From Alphaproteobacteria bacterium (GTDB lineage Bacteria > Pseudomonadota > Alphaproteobacteria > GCA-2731375): a stretch of 32,363 nt of DNA. Position numbers and translations under genes: made by a program. The notes under the pieces are model-generated. The model saw nothing but the letters and a program-made list of their open reading frames with translations. It ran no database searches and had not been told where the DNA came from. Shown here piece after piece: positions 25,196 to 32,180 of the stretch. Location: positions 1-32,363 of the forward strand of contig JASLLM010000020.1 of assembly GCA_030747035.1 (NCBI GenBank). Direction: 5' to 3'. The first letter of the stretch is position 1, and each line of letters begins with the position of its first letter.

Positions 25196-25387
25196 ATGAT
25201 GTGTGAACCCAGCGAAGCCGATCTGGCGCATTGCGTCCAGCGCGGTATCGCGGCGGCCAGACAGGCCGGCGAAAACCAGCCCGATCATCTGAAGGCCTGG
25301 GCGCAAAGGGAAATACTGGCTGCCTGGCCCCATATTGGATCCCGCGCCGTACAGGCCGCGATCGCGCGCCATCTGGCGGCTGACTAA
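25196..25387 (+). CDS. small uncharacterised protein (63 residues)
   Basis: I do not recognise this protein. It is predicted to be soluble and mostly helical, starting MMCEPSEADLAHCVQRGI and ending in a helix with ARHLAAD. Support for being real: a perfect GGAGG at 25181-25185, ten bases before ATG 25196, a position 16 bases after ligase 2 in the same operon, and a TAA stop that overlaps the stop of the convergent SDR gene by three bases. The alternative start is the ATG at 25199. There is no signal peptide or transmembrane segment. It may be a partner or regulator of the ligases, but nothing in the sequence says so. Confidence 0.6.
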   Translation: MMCEPSEADLAHCVQRGIAAARQAGENQPDHLKAWAQREILAAWPHIGSRAVQAAIARHLAAD

Positions 25388-26235
25388 TCGTTCATCTTGG
25401 CGAGTTCCGCTGTTAGCTCGGCATGCAGGCCACCGAATTTTTCCATGGAATCCTCCGGTGTGTAGCCGGCGATCAGGCCGCCGTCGACGGCGATATCCTG
25501 GGCCGTGATATAACGGCTTTCGTCACTGGCCAGAAATACCAGGATCGAGGCCACATCCTCGGCATCGCCGGCCCGGCCCAGGGGCACGATCTTGCCCAAT
25601 TCCCGCTCGATAATCGGCAGGGAAGCGGCGGATTGTTCCTGGGTCATGTCCGTGCCAATGGAAAACATTGGGGTGGCGACGCAACCGGGCGAGATGGAGT
25701 TGACCCGGACGGAAGTCTTGGCGATCTGCATGGCCACGACCTTGGTCAGATGTAGCACCGCCGCCTTGGCGATGGAATAGAGCACCGGGCCGTGGCCCGT
25801 CCAGTGCCCCGCGGTCGAGGCGTTGTTGACAATCGAACCGCCGCCCTGTTCCCGCATGATGGGTATGGCATGCTTCATGGCGAACAGCGGGCCGCCGACC
25901 AGGGCCGACATTTCATCGTTGAATGCTTCGGTGCTGATATTCTCGATGCGGCTGGCATGGGCCACCGCGCCGGCATTATTGAACAGGCAGTCCAGGCGGC
26001 CGAATTCCGATACGGTGAAATCAACCGCCTGTTTGATCGAGCCTTCGTCGCTCGCCTCCATCGCGACAAAACGCGCATCGGCGCCGATTTCATCCGCCAT
26101 CGCCCGGCCCCGTGCCTCGGAACGCCCGGTCAGGACCACCCGGGCGCCCTCGGCCGCGAAGCGCCGCGCCGTGACCGCGCCCATGCCCGAGGTTCCACCG
26201 GTGATCATCGCCACTTTGCCCGTTAGCCGTCCCAT
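25384..26235 (-). CDS. short-chain dehydrogenase/reductase (SDR)
   Basis: This 283-residue protein is a classical SDR that oxidises or reduces a hydroxyl/keto group with NAD(P). It has the cofactor loop TGGTSGMG (residues 12-19), NNAG (86-89), and the catalytic Ser140, Tyr153 and Lys157 (YSIAK). SPGCVATPM and the late DIAVDGGLIAGY are also typical. There is no acidic residue that clearly fixes NAD over NADP; R-rich TGRSEARGR after beta-2 hints at NADP. ATG 26235 is chosen because AGGAG lies eight bases upstream on the minus strand. In the context of a Rieske dioxygenase it could be the cis-dihydrodiol or a hydroxyacyl-CoA dehydrogenase, but other roles fit equally. Confidence 0.88.
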   Translation of the reverse strand: MGRLTGKVAMITGGTSGMGAVTARRFAAEGARVVLTGRSEARGRAMADEIGADARFVAMEASDEGSIKQAVDFTVSEFGRLDCLFNNAGAVAHASRIENISTEAFNDEMSALVGGPLFAMKHAIPIMREQGGGSIVNNASTAGHWTGHGPVLYSIAKAAVLHLTKVVAMQIAKTSVRVNSISPGCVATPMFSIGTDMTQEQSAASLPIIERELGKIVPLGRAGDAEDVASILVFLASDESRYITAQDIAVDGGLIAGYTPEDSMEKFGGLHAELTAELAKMND

Positions 26236-26289
26236 CGTGATACTCCTATCCAAGGTTAGATTTCGGACCAGCATATCATTGGGAAGCTT

Positions 26290-26298
26290 TGGTATACT
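26290..26298 (+). promoter_or_regulatory. extended -10 element directly before the thioesterase start
   Basis: TGGTATACT at 26290-26298 is a TGn-TATACT extended -10 box with five of six consensus bases. Transcription would begin about seven bases on, at or next to ATG 26305. No ribosome binding site lies between them, so the thioesterase may be read from a leaderless mRNA. No convincing -35 box is visible. Confidence 0.4.
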
Positions 26299-26304
26299 GG
26301 CGCC

Positions 26305-26724
26305 ATGGAAAAAGAATTCGATGCCGACCCGCCCAGCGGTTTTGTGCAGTCACGTACGCGCGGGCCCTATTCCACGCGCAACGGCCCCTATTTTCACCGG
26401 GTGGAGGGAGAGCGGTTCTGGCACGGCCTGCGCGTGCAGCAGCGCCATTGCAACGTTCACGGCAGTTTGCACGGCGGCATGATGTCCGCCTTCGCGGACG
26501 GCCTTTTGGCGACTGCCGTCTCGCGCGGGACCGGTATGCGGGGGGTTACGATCCGCATGGTTTGTGATCTGATCGGCGCGGTCGATGCGGGCGCCTGGCT
26601 TGAAGGTACGGCCTGGGTCTCGGGCCGGGAAGAGAATATGGCCTTCGCCGAGGCGGAAGCATTCGCCGGCGGTGAATTGGTTTTCACCGCTTCCGGTGTG
26701 TTCCGGATTTTTCCGCGCGGCTAA
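26305..26724 (+). CDS. PaaI-type hotdog thioesterase
   Basis: The 139-residue protein is a hotdog-fold thioesterase, which would hydrolyse acyl-CoA or aryl-CoA. The catalytic-region motif HGSLHGGMMSAFAD at 52-65 is the hallmark, with HGG and the following Asp as in PaaI/YbgC-like enzymes. The N-terminus is slightly extended. It starts at ATG 26305 with no Shine-Dalgarno sequence and with a -10 element right in front. Its TAA stop overlaps the stop of the convergent ABM-like gene by three bases. A thioesterase beside a ligase-containing operon suggests CoA recycling or rescue of dead-end thioesters; the substrate is unknown. Confidence 0.85.
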   Translation: MEKEFDADPPSGFVQSRTRGPYSTRNGPYFHRVEGERFWHGLRVQQRHCNVHGSLHGGMMSAFADGLLATAVSRGTGMRGVTIRMVCDLIGAVDAGAWLEGTAWVSGREENMAFAEAEAFAGGELVFTASGVFRIFPRG

Positions 26725-27020
26725 AGCTTTGTGACTTCATCCACCACATAGCGGCTGATATCGCGGTCCAGCGGGCCCAGACCGGCGACCGTCTCGCGAA
26801 ATTGGGCGATATGGGGGGTTTGAAAATGCGCCTCCAGATAGGTCTGGGACTGCCATTCCTCGAAAATGCGGAATGTGTTTTCATCCTCGACATCGGCAAA
26901 GAAGCCATAGGTGATGCAGCCGTCCTCCTTGCGGGTCTCCGCCGCCATAGCCAGGGCGGCAGCCAGCGCGGCGGCACGGTGTTCGGGGGCAAAGCGAAAA
27001 CAGCCGGAAATGACGATCAT
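26721..27020 (-). CDS. antibiotic-biosynthesis-monooxygenase (ABM) family protein
   Basis: This 99-residue protein has the ferredoxin-like fold of the ABM family: MIVISGCFRFAP at the start, then GCITYGFFADVEDENTFRIFEEWQS, and an AHFQTPHIAQF helix. These features match small quinol monooxygenases such as YgiN, though most members have no known reaction. It starts at ATG 27020, with GAGG upstream on the minus strand, three bases after the 2-hydroxyacid dehydrogenase stop, so the pair is one operon. Its stop overlaps the stop of the thioesterase on the other strand. Possible roles are quinone or aromatic oxidation; catalysis is unproven. Confidence 0.8.
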   Translation of the reverse strand: MIVISGCFRFAPEHRAAALAAALAMAAETRKEDGCITYGFFADVEDENTFRIFEEWQSQTYLEAHFQTPHIAQFRETVAGLGPLDRDISRYVVDEVTKL

Positions 27021-27023
27021 GTT

Positions 27024-27956
27024 TCAATAACCTCGTGATTTGTCAAAAAGATCGGGCACCGGCTCACCGGCCTCGATACGGCGGATATTGGCGGCGACCG
27101 ATTTGGCGCAGGAGCGCGGCACCAACTCGCCGGCCACATGCGGTGTCATCCAAACCTTGTCATGTTGCCAGTAGGGATGATCGGCGGGCAGGGGCTCCTC
27201 GTTGAACACGTCGAGAAAGATGCCGCCCAGATGGCCGCTGTCCAGGGCCGCCAGCAAATCCCCGTCCACCTGATGGCCGCCCCGGGCGATGTTGATGATA
27301 TAGCCGCCCTGGGGCATGGCGGCGATCAGTGAGCCGTTGATGATGCCCTGGGTCTGTTCGGTCAAGGGCAGGACGCAGACCAGATAGCGGCATTGTCCGG
27401 CCATCTCCAACAGGCCGTCGGCACCGGAATGGCAGGTGACACCGTCCATGTTCTTCGGCCCCCGCGACCAGCCATGTACCTGAAATCCCATGGCGCCCAG
27501 CTTGCGGGCGCAATCGCTGCCGATGGCGCCCAGGCCCAGGATACCCACGGCGGTATCGGGGGTATACAGCGGCCAGGCCCGGCTCCAACGGCTGGCAAGC
27601 TGCTCCCGGCGGTAATAGTGCATGTCGCGATGGAAATGCAGTACGCCATACACCGCATACTCGGCCATCATGGCGGCCAGATAATCATCCACCATGCGTA
27701 CGATGGGCAAATGATCGGGCAGTTGCGGATCGGCCAGTATATGGTCGCAGCCGGCGGCGATGGAGAGCACCGCCTTGACGTTGGGCAGGCTGGCGATCAG
27801 GCCATGCGGCGGCCAATAGACCAGGGCATAATCGATCTCGCCGGGATCGCCGACATCGGGATAGGCCCTGAATTCAAGCTCCGGCATTTCCTTGGCCAGA
27901 CCCTCGCGCCACAGATCCACCGGATCCTGGAACGAGGCCATCAAAATTGTGCTCAT
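27024..27956 (-). CDS. D-isomer-specific 2-hydroxyacid dehydrogenase, GhrA-like
   Basis: The 310-residue enzyme would interconvert a 2-oxoacid, such as glyoxylate or hydroxypyruvate, with its D-2-hydroxyacid using NAD(P)H. It carries the dinucleotide motif GILGLGAIG (GLGAIG 141-146) and the catalytic triad R225 in NIARGGH, E254 in NEEPLP and H273 in TPHVAGE. The short C-terminal half and RGGH in place of RG(A/P) resemble GhrA. ATG 27956 is chosen, with GGGGAG about eight bases upstream on the minus strand. The ABM gene follows three bases downstream. A role in 2-hydroxyacid or glyoxylate turnover is likely, exact substrate open. Confidence 0.88.
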   Translation of the reverse strand: MSTILMASFQDPVDLWREGLAKEMPELEFRAYPDVGDPGEIDYALVYWPPHGLIASLPNVKAVLSIAAGCDHILADPQLPDHLPIVRMVDDYLAAMMAEYAVYGVLHFHRDMHYYRREQLASRWSRAWPLYTPDTAVGILGLGAIGSDCARKLGAMGFQVHGWSRGPKNMDGVTCHSGADGLLEMAGQCRYLVCVLPLTEQTQGIINGSLIAAMPQGGYIINIARGGHQVDGDLLAALDSGHLGGIFLDVFNEEPLPADHPYWQHDKVWMTPHVAGELVPRSCAKSVAANIRRIEAGEPVPDLFDKSRGY

Positions 27957-28050
27957 GCGAACGCTCCCCACTGTAATCGGCTCAGCATAGCCAAGACGCT
28001 TCAGAATGGTAGCCCTTCACCCCCGCCGCGTTTCGGGGCAACATGGCGCC

Positions 28051-28830
28051 ATGCGAACCGCGCCAAAAACATTGCCCCTGGAATTGCACGCCGTTTCGCT
28101 GAAGGCCGGGGACAAATGGGTCATCAAGGATCTGAGCTGTCGCTTCGAAGCGGCCGCCGGTTGCAGTGTGATCATCGGCCCCAACGGGGCCGGCAAGAGT
28201 CTGCTGCTGAAATTGTGTCATGGCCTGATCAGCCCGGAAAAGGGCCGGGTCAGTTGGGCCGGCGGCGCGGATCCCGGCCTGCGCGGCCAGCATCAGGCCA
28301 TGGTGCTGCAACGGCCGGTTTTATTGCGCCGCTCGGTCCGCGCCAATGTCACATTTGCCCTGAAGGTGAAGGGGGTGGAGAAGGCCGAACGCCGCCGGCG
28401 GGCCGATCAGGCCTTGGCGCGGGCGGGATTGAGCCGCTATGCCCAGCGCCCGGCGCGCCTGTTGTCGTTTGGCGAGCAGCAGCGCCTGGCCCTGGCCCGG
28501 GCCTGGGCCGTGCGCCCCGAAATGCTGCTGCTGGACGAGCCCAGCGCCAATCTGGACCCCGCCGCGACCCATCTGGTGGAGGAAATCATCCAGGATACCG
28601 CGGCCGCCGGGACCAAGGTCATCATGACGACGCACGATTTGCATCAGGCCCGCCGCCTGGCCGGTGAAATCCTGTTCATGCACCGGGGCAGATTGAAAGA
28701 GCAGGCCCCGGCAGCGCGCTTTTTCGAGGCACCAGAGAACGACCTGGCCCAGGCCTTCCTGCGCGGTGAATTACTGTGGTGGCGGCGGCGGTCGATCTAT
28801 GCGCCTGACGAACAACGGAAAGATGCCTAA
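28051..28830 (+). CDS. ABC transporter ATP-binding protein, tungstate/molybdate (TupC)-like
   Basis: This 259-residue ATPase energises an ABC importer. Walker A is GPNGAGKS (43-50), the Q-loop region reads MVLQRPVLLRRSV, the signature is LSFGEQQ near 138 (variant of LSGGQ), Walker B is MLLLDEP near 158, and the switch histidine is in TTHDLHQ. The Q-loop region and overall length resemble TupC/ModC-type ATPases for oxyanions. No permease or binding-protein gene is present on either side within the window, so it is orphaned here: the upstream gene is a divergent dehydrogenase and the downstream gene is rpsT. ATG 28051 is preferred; a 45-base N-terminal extension in frame looks unlikely. Metal specificity is only tentative. 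Confidence 0.82.
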   Translation: MRTAPKTLPLELHAVSLKAGDKWVIKDLSCRFEAAAGCSVIIGPNGAGKSLLLKLCHGLISPEKGRVSWAGGADPGLRGQHQAMVLQRPVLLRRSVRANVTFALKVKGVEKAERRRRADQALARAGLSRYAQRPARLLSFGEQQRLALARAWAVRPEMLLLDEPSANLDPAATHLVEEIIQDTAAAGTKVIMTTHDLHQARRLAGEILFMHRGRLKEQAPAARFFEAPENDLAQAFLRGELLWWRRRSIYAPDEQRKDA

Positions 28831-28859
28831 GACAGGCTGGCGGAGTGCGTGAAGCCGGG

Positions 28860-28888
28860 TTGACCCGGGCCCATGCCGCGTCTATAAC
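28860..28888 (+). promoter_or_regulatory. sigma-70-type promoter of rpsT
   Basis: TTGACC at 28860-28865 and TATAAC at 28883-28888 match five of six bases in each hexamer with an ideal 17-base spacer. Transcription would begin near 28895, giving a leader of about 39 bases before ATG 28934. This is the best promoter match in the window and fits a highly expressed ribosomal protein gene. Confidence 0.75.
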
Positions 28889-28933
28889 CGCGCGTCCCGA
28901 AAGGCGGGAATATCGGATATAGAAAAAGCAGAC

Positions 28934-29206
28934 ATGGCACACACCAAACAAGCAAGAAAACGTCTCCGGCAGGCTGAAAAGCGCACCGTCATTAACCGTG
29001 GCCGGCGCAGCCGTGTGCGCACATACGTGCGCCGGGTCGAAGATGCCCTGGCCGCCGGCGACAAGGACGCTGCCGTCGCGGCCCTGAAAGCGGCCGAGCC
29101 GGTGCTGACGCGCAGCAGCCAGCAGGGCATCATAAAGGCCAATACATCCGCCCGGCGGATCTCCCGGTTGACCCGGCTGGTCAATGCCATGGGTGCGGCG
29201 GAATAA
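28934..29206 (+). CDS. rpsT: 30S ribosomal protein S20
   Basis: The 90-residue basic protein is S20, which binds 16S rRNA early in small-subunit assembly. The start MAHTKQARKRLRQAEKR is characteristic of alphaproteobacterial S20, and the C-terminal half shows the helical KANTSARRISRLTRLV. Length is normal. A strong promoter lies just upstream. It sits next to dnaA on the same strand, an arrangement common in alphaproteobacteria. No clear intrinsic terminator follows; the only candidate is a five-base CCCGC/GCGGG stem at about 29230-29250 with no T-run. Confidence 0.97.
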   Translation: MAHTKQARKRLRQAEKRTVINRGRRSRVRTYVRRVEDALAAGDKDAAVAALKAAEPVLTRSSQQGIIKANTSARRISRLTRLVNAMGAAE

Positions 29207-29329
29207 GCCCCGCCATTGGCGCCGTCCGACCCCGCGGTACCCGAAGCGGGACGATAGGCCAGGACGGGCGCGCGGCGATCCGATTCGCCAGACCATTACC
29301 TCCATCACCGACCCGATCGGCGCTTGCAA

Positions 29330-29349
29330 AGTGCTTCCATAGTGCTTCC
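29330..29349. repeat. tandem AGTGCTTCC direct repeat
   Basis: The nine-base AGTGCTTCC occurs at 29330-29338 and again at 29341-29349, one helical turn (11 bases) apart, and AGTGCTT recurs at 29604-29610. Same-face spacing could allow cooperative binding of a regulator of dnaA. It may also be chance. Confidence 0.3.
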
Positions 29350-29645
29350 TTGCGCCGCGCCGACCAGACGCGGCTGTTCCTCTGCCGAAGTCGTTTTGGC
29401 AGACCGGCGGGAAGTGTCGCGAGTCATCAATATCTGGTAGGCTGAGAAGTGCCGGCTACATTTCGAGCCGAAGAAAATTGCACTGTTCTCCATTTCCCCC
29501 CATTGCGTTCCTGGCTTCGTCAAAGTACCGTACATGGGCCTTGTCAAGGTGAGGCCGGCAAGTTAATTTTAAATTGCGGGAATGTGAATATTGCTTTCAA
29601 GCAAGTGCTTTACCTGTGTTATTTCTGCAATACTGAAGAACGAAA

Positions 29646-29665
29646 ATAAAAATTTTTGTTTTTAT
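29646..29665. repeat. AT-only inverted repeat in the dnaA upstream core
   Basis: ATAAAAA at 29646-29652 and TTTTTAT at 29659-29665 form a perfect seven-base inverted repeat with a six-base loop (TTTTTG). It is followed by another T-run. The structure melts easily, so it resembles DNA-unwinding sequence. It could also act as a weak bidirectional terminator for transcripts coming from rpsT. Confidence 0.35.
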
Positions 29666-30000
29666 CGTTTTTTTAAGGTCTTCGTATCAACTAATAAATA
29701 AGAACCGGACCACGGCAGGTCCAGGCATCAGGCCCCTGCAGATGGCATGGTGCAATCAGTTTGGCCGTGGTCAATCCGGGGGGGTGTGGTGACGCAGACA
29801 CATGGTCGACAGAGCCGTCGCGCGGATACGTTTCGTGGCGACGGGCATGAACCATGCTGCGGAGCGAGGCAAGGCATGGGACTGCCCAGGAAAACGCCTG
29901 GTGGGTCGCTTGAGGTCGTCTCTCGAAAACATCATTTAGACCGGAGGCTAACGAACCGGGCATTTTTTGGCCGGATAACGAGTTGCAAAAGGGCGAGTTG

Positions 30001-31407
30001 ATGGACCAAGTGTATCTCGGTCAGTGGCAGCAGGTTTGCACCCGATTACGGTCCGAATTTGGTGACGCTGCGTATAATTCCTGGCTGCGCCCGTTGAAAT
30101 TCGAACGTATCGATGGCGGCGTGGCGCATCTTCAGGCCCCGACAAGGTTCATGCGCGATTGGGTGCTGTCTCACTACGGCGAACGCATTCGGGCATTCTG
30201 GCAGGCCGAAGACGAAACGGTGGACGGGCTTGATATTGCCGTACATCCGGTCGCGGGGCGCCATTCCACAGCCGCTGCCAATAGCGACGGGACGGCGCCG
30301 GTTGATTTGGATGGCGTGGTACCCCTGGAAAGCGCGGCGGGCGCTGCACCGGTCGTTGCCTCCGAGAGCCAGGGCCTGCGCATGGGATCCGCCCTGGACG
30401 CGCGGTATCAGTTCGAATCATTCGTGGTCGGCAAATCGAACGAGTTGGCCTATGCAGCCGCGCGCCGGGTTGCGGATACCGCGCAGGTGAATTTCAATCC
30501 ACTGTTCCTGTACGGCGGGGTGGGCCTGGGCAAGACCCATCTGATGCACGCTATCGCCTGGCATATTCGTGAGCGTGATCCCAGCCGTGAAGTGATTTAT
30601 CTGTCGGCCGAGCGTTTCATGTACCAGTTTGTCCGTGCCCTGCGCGACCGGGAGACCATGGCCTTCAAGCAGGTCTTCCGCTCGGCGGATGTGCTGATGA
30701 TTGATGATGTGCAATTTTTCTCGCGCAAGGATTCTACCCAGGAAGAGTTTTTCCATACCTTTAACGAGCTGGTGGACCAGAACAAACAGATCATCATTTC
30801 CGCCGACCGTTCGCCCTCGGACCTGGAAGATGTGGAGGAACGGATCCGCTCCCGGCTCGGATGGGGCCTGGTGGTGGATATTCATCAAACCGATTTCGAA
30901 TTGCGCCTTGGCATTCTCGAGGCCAAGCTGGCCCGCGCCAATGTCGGCGATTTTCCACCCAAGGTGCTTGAATTCCTGGCCCACCGCATCACCTCCAATA
31001 TCCGCGAATTGGAAGGTGCCCTGAACCGCTTGATCGCCCATTCCCATCTGGTGGGACGTCCGATCAATCTGGAAATGACCCAGGAGGCCCTGCAGGATCT
31101 GTTGCGCGCCAACGATCGCCGGGTCACGATTGAGGAAATCCAGAAAAAGGTCGCCCAGCATTTCAATATCCGGCTGGCCGACATGCATTCCGCCCGTCGC
31201 GCCCGCGCGGTGGCCCGGCCTCGCCAGGTGGCGATGTATCTGGCGAAACAATTGACCACTCGTTCCTTGCCCGAGATCGGCCGCAAGTTCGGCGGCCGGG
31301 ACCACACCACGGTGATGCACGCGGTCAAGCGAATAGAGGAATTGCGCCAGACCGACGCGGCATTGGCCGAGGATATTGATCTTCTGCGCCGGATGCTCGA
31401 AGGTTAG
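30001..31407 (+). CDS. dnaA: chromosomal replication initiator protein DnaA
   Basis: This 468-residue protein starts replication by binding DnaA boxes and opening the origin. Domain I occupies about residues 1-80, with YNSWLRPLKF; a variable linker follows to about 130. The AAA+ domain has Walker A GGVGLGKT (172-179), Walker B VLMIDDVQFF, and sensor and arginine-finger regions. The C-terminal DNA-binding domain ends with GGRDHTTVMHAVKRIEEL, the DnaA signature. ATG 30001 is chosen, with AAAAGGGCGAG upstream; the in-frame TTG at 29983 is less likely. dnaN does not follow; an SCO family gene does. The long upstream gap suggests transcript-level control. Confidence 0.97.
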   Translation: MDQVYLGQWQQVCTRLRSEFGDAAYNSWLRPLKFERIDGGVAHLQAPTRFMRDWVLSHYGERIRAFWQAEDETVDGLDIAVHPVAGRHSTAAANSDGTAPVDLDGVVPLESAAGAAPVVASESQGLRMGSALDARYQFESFVVGKSNELAYAAARRVADTAQVNFNPLFLYGGVGLGKTHLMHAIAWHIRERDPSREVIYLSAERFMYQFVRALRDRETMAFKQVFRSADVLMIDDVQFFSRKDSTQEEFFHTFNELVDQNKQIIISADRSPSDLEDVEERIRSRLGWGLVVDIHQTDFELRLGILEAKLARANVGDFPPKVLEFLAHRITSNIRELEGALNRLIAHSHLVGRPINLEMTQEALQDLLRANDRRVTIEEIQKKVAQHFNIRLADMHSARRARAVARPRQVAMYLAKQLTTRSLPEIGRKFGGRDHTTVMHAVKRIEELRQTDAALAEDIDLLRRMLEG

Positions 31408-31440
31408 CGCTTCGGTCCGAGGCGCAGGGGTGGATCGCAG

Positions 31441-32052
31441 ATGACGTTTCCCCGTGTCATGCTATTTGTCGCCGCGACGGTGATCGCCGTGGCCCTGGGG
31501 CTGACCGTCAACACCTTGTTTATTGACGAACAGGGCGAGGTAACGTCGTCCGGCGTCGGCCTGCCCACCATTGGCGGACCGTTCGAATTGGTGGATCACA
31601 AGGGGCAGGCCGTGACGGAGGCTGATTTTAGCGGCAGCTTCATGCTGGTGTTTTTCGGCTATACCTATTGTCCCGACGTTTGTCCGACGGAATTGCAGGT
31701 CATCGGCGAAGCGATGGATCAGTTGGGCAAGGACGGCGACAAGGTCCGGCCCCTGATGGTGACCATCGATCCAGAGCGTGACACCGTGGCTGTTCTGGCC
31801 GAATACATCGACAATTTTCACCCCTCCCTAACGGCCCTGACCGGCAGCGCCGAACAAATCAAGGCGGCGGCGCGGGCCTATCGCGTTTATTATGCCAAGA
31901 ATCCCGCTGACGAGGATGGCGACTATTTCATGGACCATTCCTCGTTCGTTTATTTGATGGGCCCCGACGGCAAGTATCTGCATCATTTTTCGCCCATGAC
32001 GACGCCCGAGGACATGGCGGCGAAGGTTCGCGCGGTGATATCAGGCGGCTAG
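31441..32052 (+). CDS. SCO1/SenC/PrrC-family copper-binding protein
   Basis: The 203-residue protein is a thioredoxin-fold copper chaperone that helps build the CuA centre of cytochrome c oxidase, or senses redox state. An N-terminal hydrophobic segment (residues about 6-27) should anchor it to the inner membrane with the rest in the periplasm. The metal-binding C77 and C81 are in YTYCPDVCPTEL, and the third ligand H166 is in FMDHSSF. The start is 33 bases after dnaA. Whether it shares the dnaA transcript is unclear, but no terminator separates them. Confidence 0.93.
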   Translation: MTFPRVMLFVAATVIAVALGLTVNTLFIDEQGEVTSSGVGLPTIGGPFELVDHKGQAVTEADFSGSFMLVFFGYTYCPDVCPTELQVIGEAMDQLGKDGDKVRPLMVTIDPERDTVAVLAEYIDNFHPSLTALTGSAEQIKAAARAYRVYYAKNPADEDGDYFMDHSSFVYLMGPDGKYLHHFSPMTTPEDMAAKVRAVISGG

Positions 32053-32134
32053 GACATTTCGAATATGCTTCGGGGCAATTCCTGGGCTCCTTGCTAAAGG
32101 TTTTATTGCCAGCCACAACTGCCTGAAATAGACC

Positions 32135-32143
32135 TGTGGATAA
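32135..32143 (-). promoter_or_regulatory. perfect DnaA box (TTATCCACA on the minus strand)
   Basis: TGTGGATAA is the exact reverse complement of the TTATCCACA consensus. It lies 3 bases before a TTGACA -35-like element in AT-rich DNA and only 0.73 kb after dnaA. It may be a DnaA-regulated site or part of an origin. Only this one perfect box was found in the tail. Confidence 0.6.
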
Positions 32144-32148
32144 TATTG

Positions 32149-32180
32149 ACAAGTTATTGAAAACGCTAAGTTTAACTTGT
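32149..32180. repeat. 8-bp perfect inverted repeat beside the DnaA box
   Basis: ACAAGTTA at 32149-32156 is mirrored by TAACTTGT at 32173-32180 with 16 bases between. It overlaps the TTGACA element, as an operator might. The right arm begins a TTAA-N7-GTAA string, close to but not matching the CtrA consensus (TTAA-N7-TTAA). Confidence 0.35.

Larger units (their letters stand above)
29207..30000. other. 794-base rpsT-dnaA intergenic region with AT-rich core
   Basis: No gene is supported here. The sequence becomes markedly AT-rich between about 29556 and 29700. That core holds TGTGAATAT (29584-29592, one mismatch from a DnaA box), a perfect TTGCTT/AAGCAA palindrome (29591-29604), and an ATAAAAA/TTTTTAT inverted repeat (29646-29665). 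A candidate promoter for dnaA is TTGTCA at 29541-29546 with TAATTT 17 bases on; the -35 is good but the -10 is weak. A tandem AGTGCTTCC repeat lies at 29330-29349. Long regulatory leaders before dnaA are common, and an origin is possible but not shown: no cluster of good DnaA boxes is seen. Confidence 0.5.

Noticed and set aside
27393-28667. 424-codon open frame on the plus strand
   Set aside because: It crosses the minus-strand dehydrogenase and is out of frame with the ABC ATPase, whose Walker motifs settle the real frame.
29207-29982. replication origin upstream of dnaA as a firm call
   Set aside because: Only one imperfect DnaA box is present; an origin usually needs a cluster, so it is kept as a possibility only.
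29747-30001. 84-codon open frame just before dnaA
   Set aside because: No ribosome binding site, no recognisable motif, and poor codon usage compared with neighbours.
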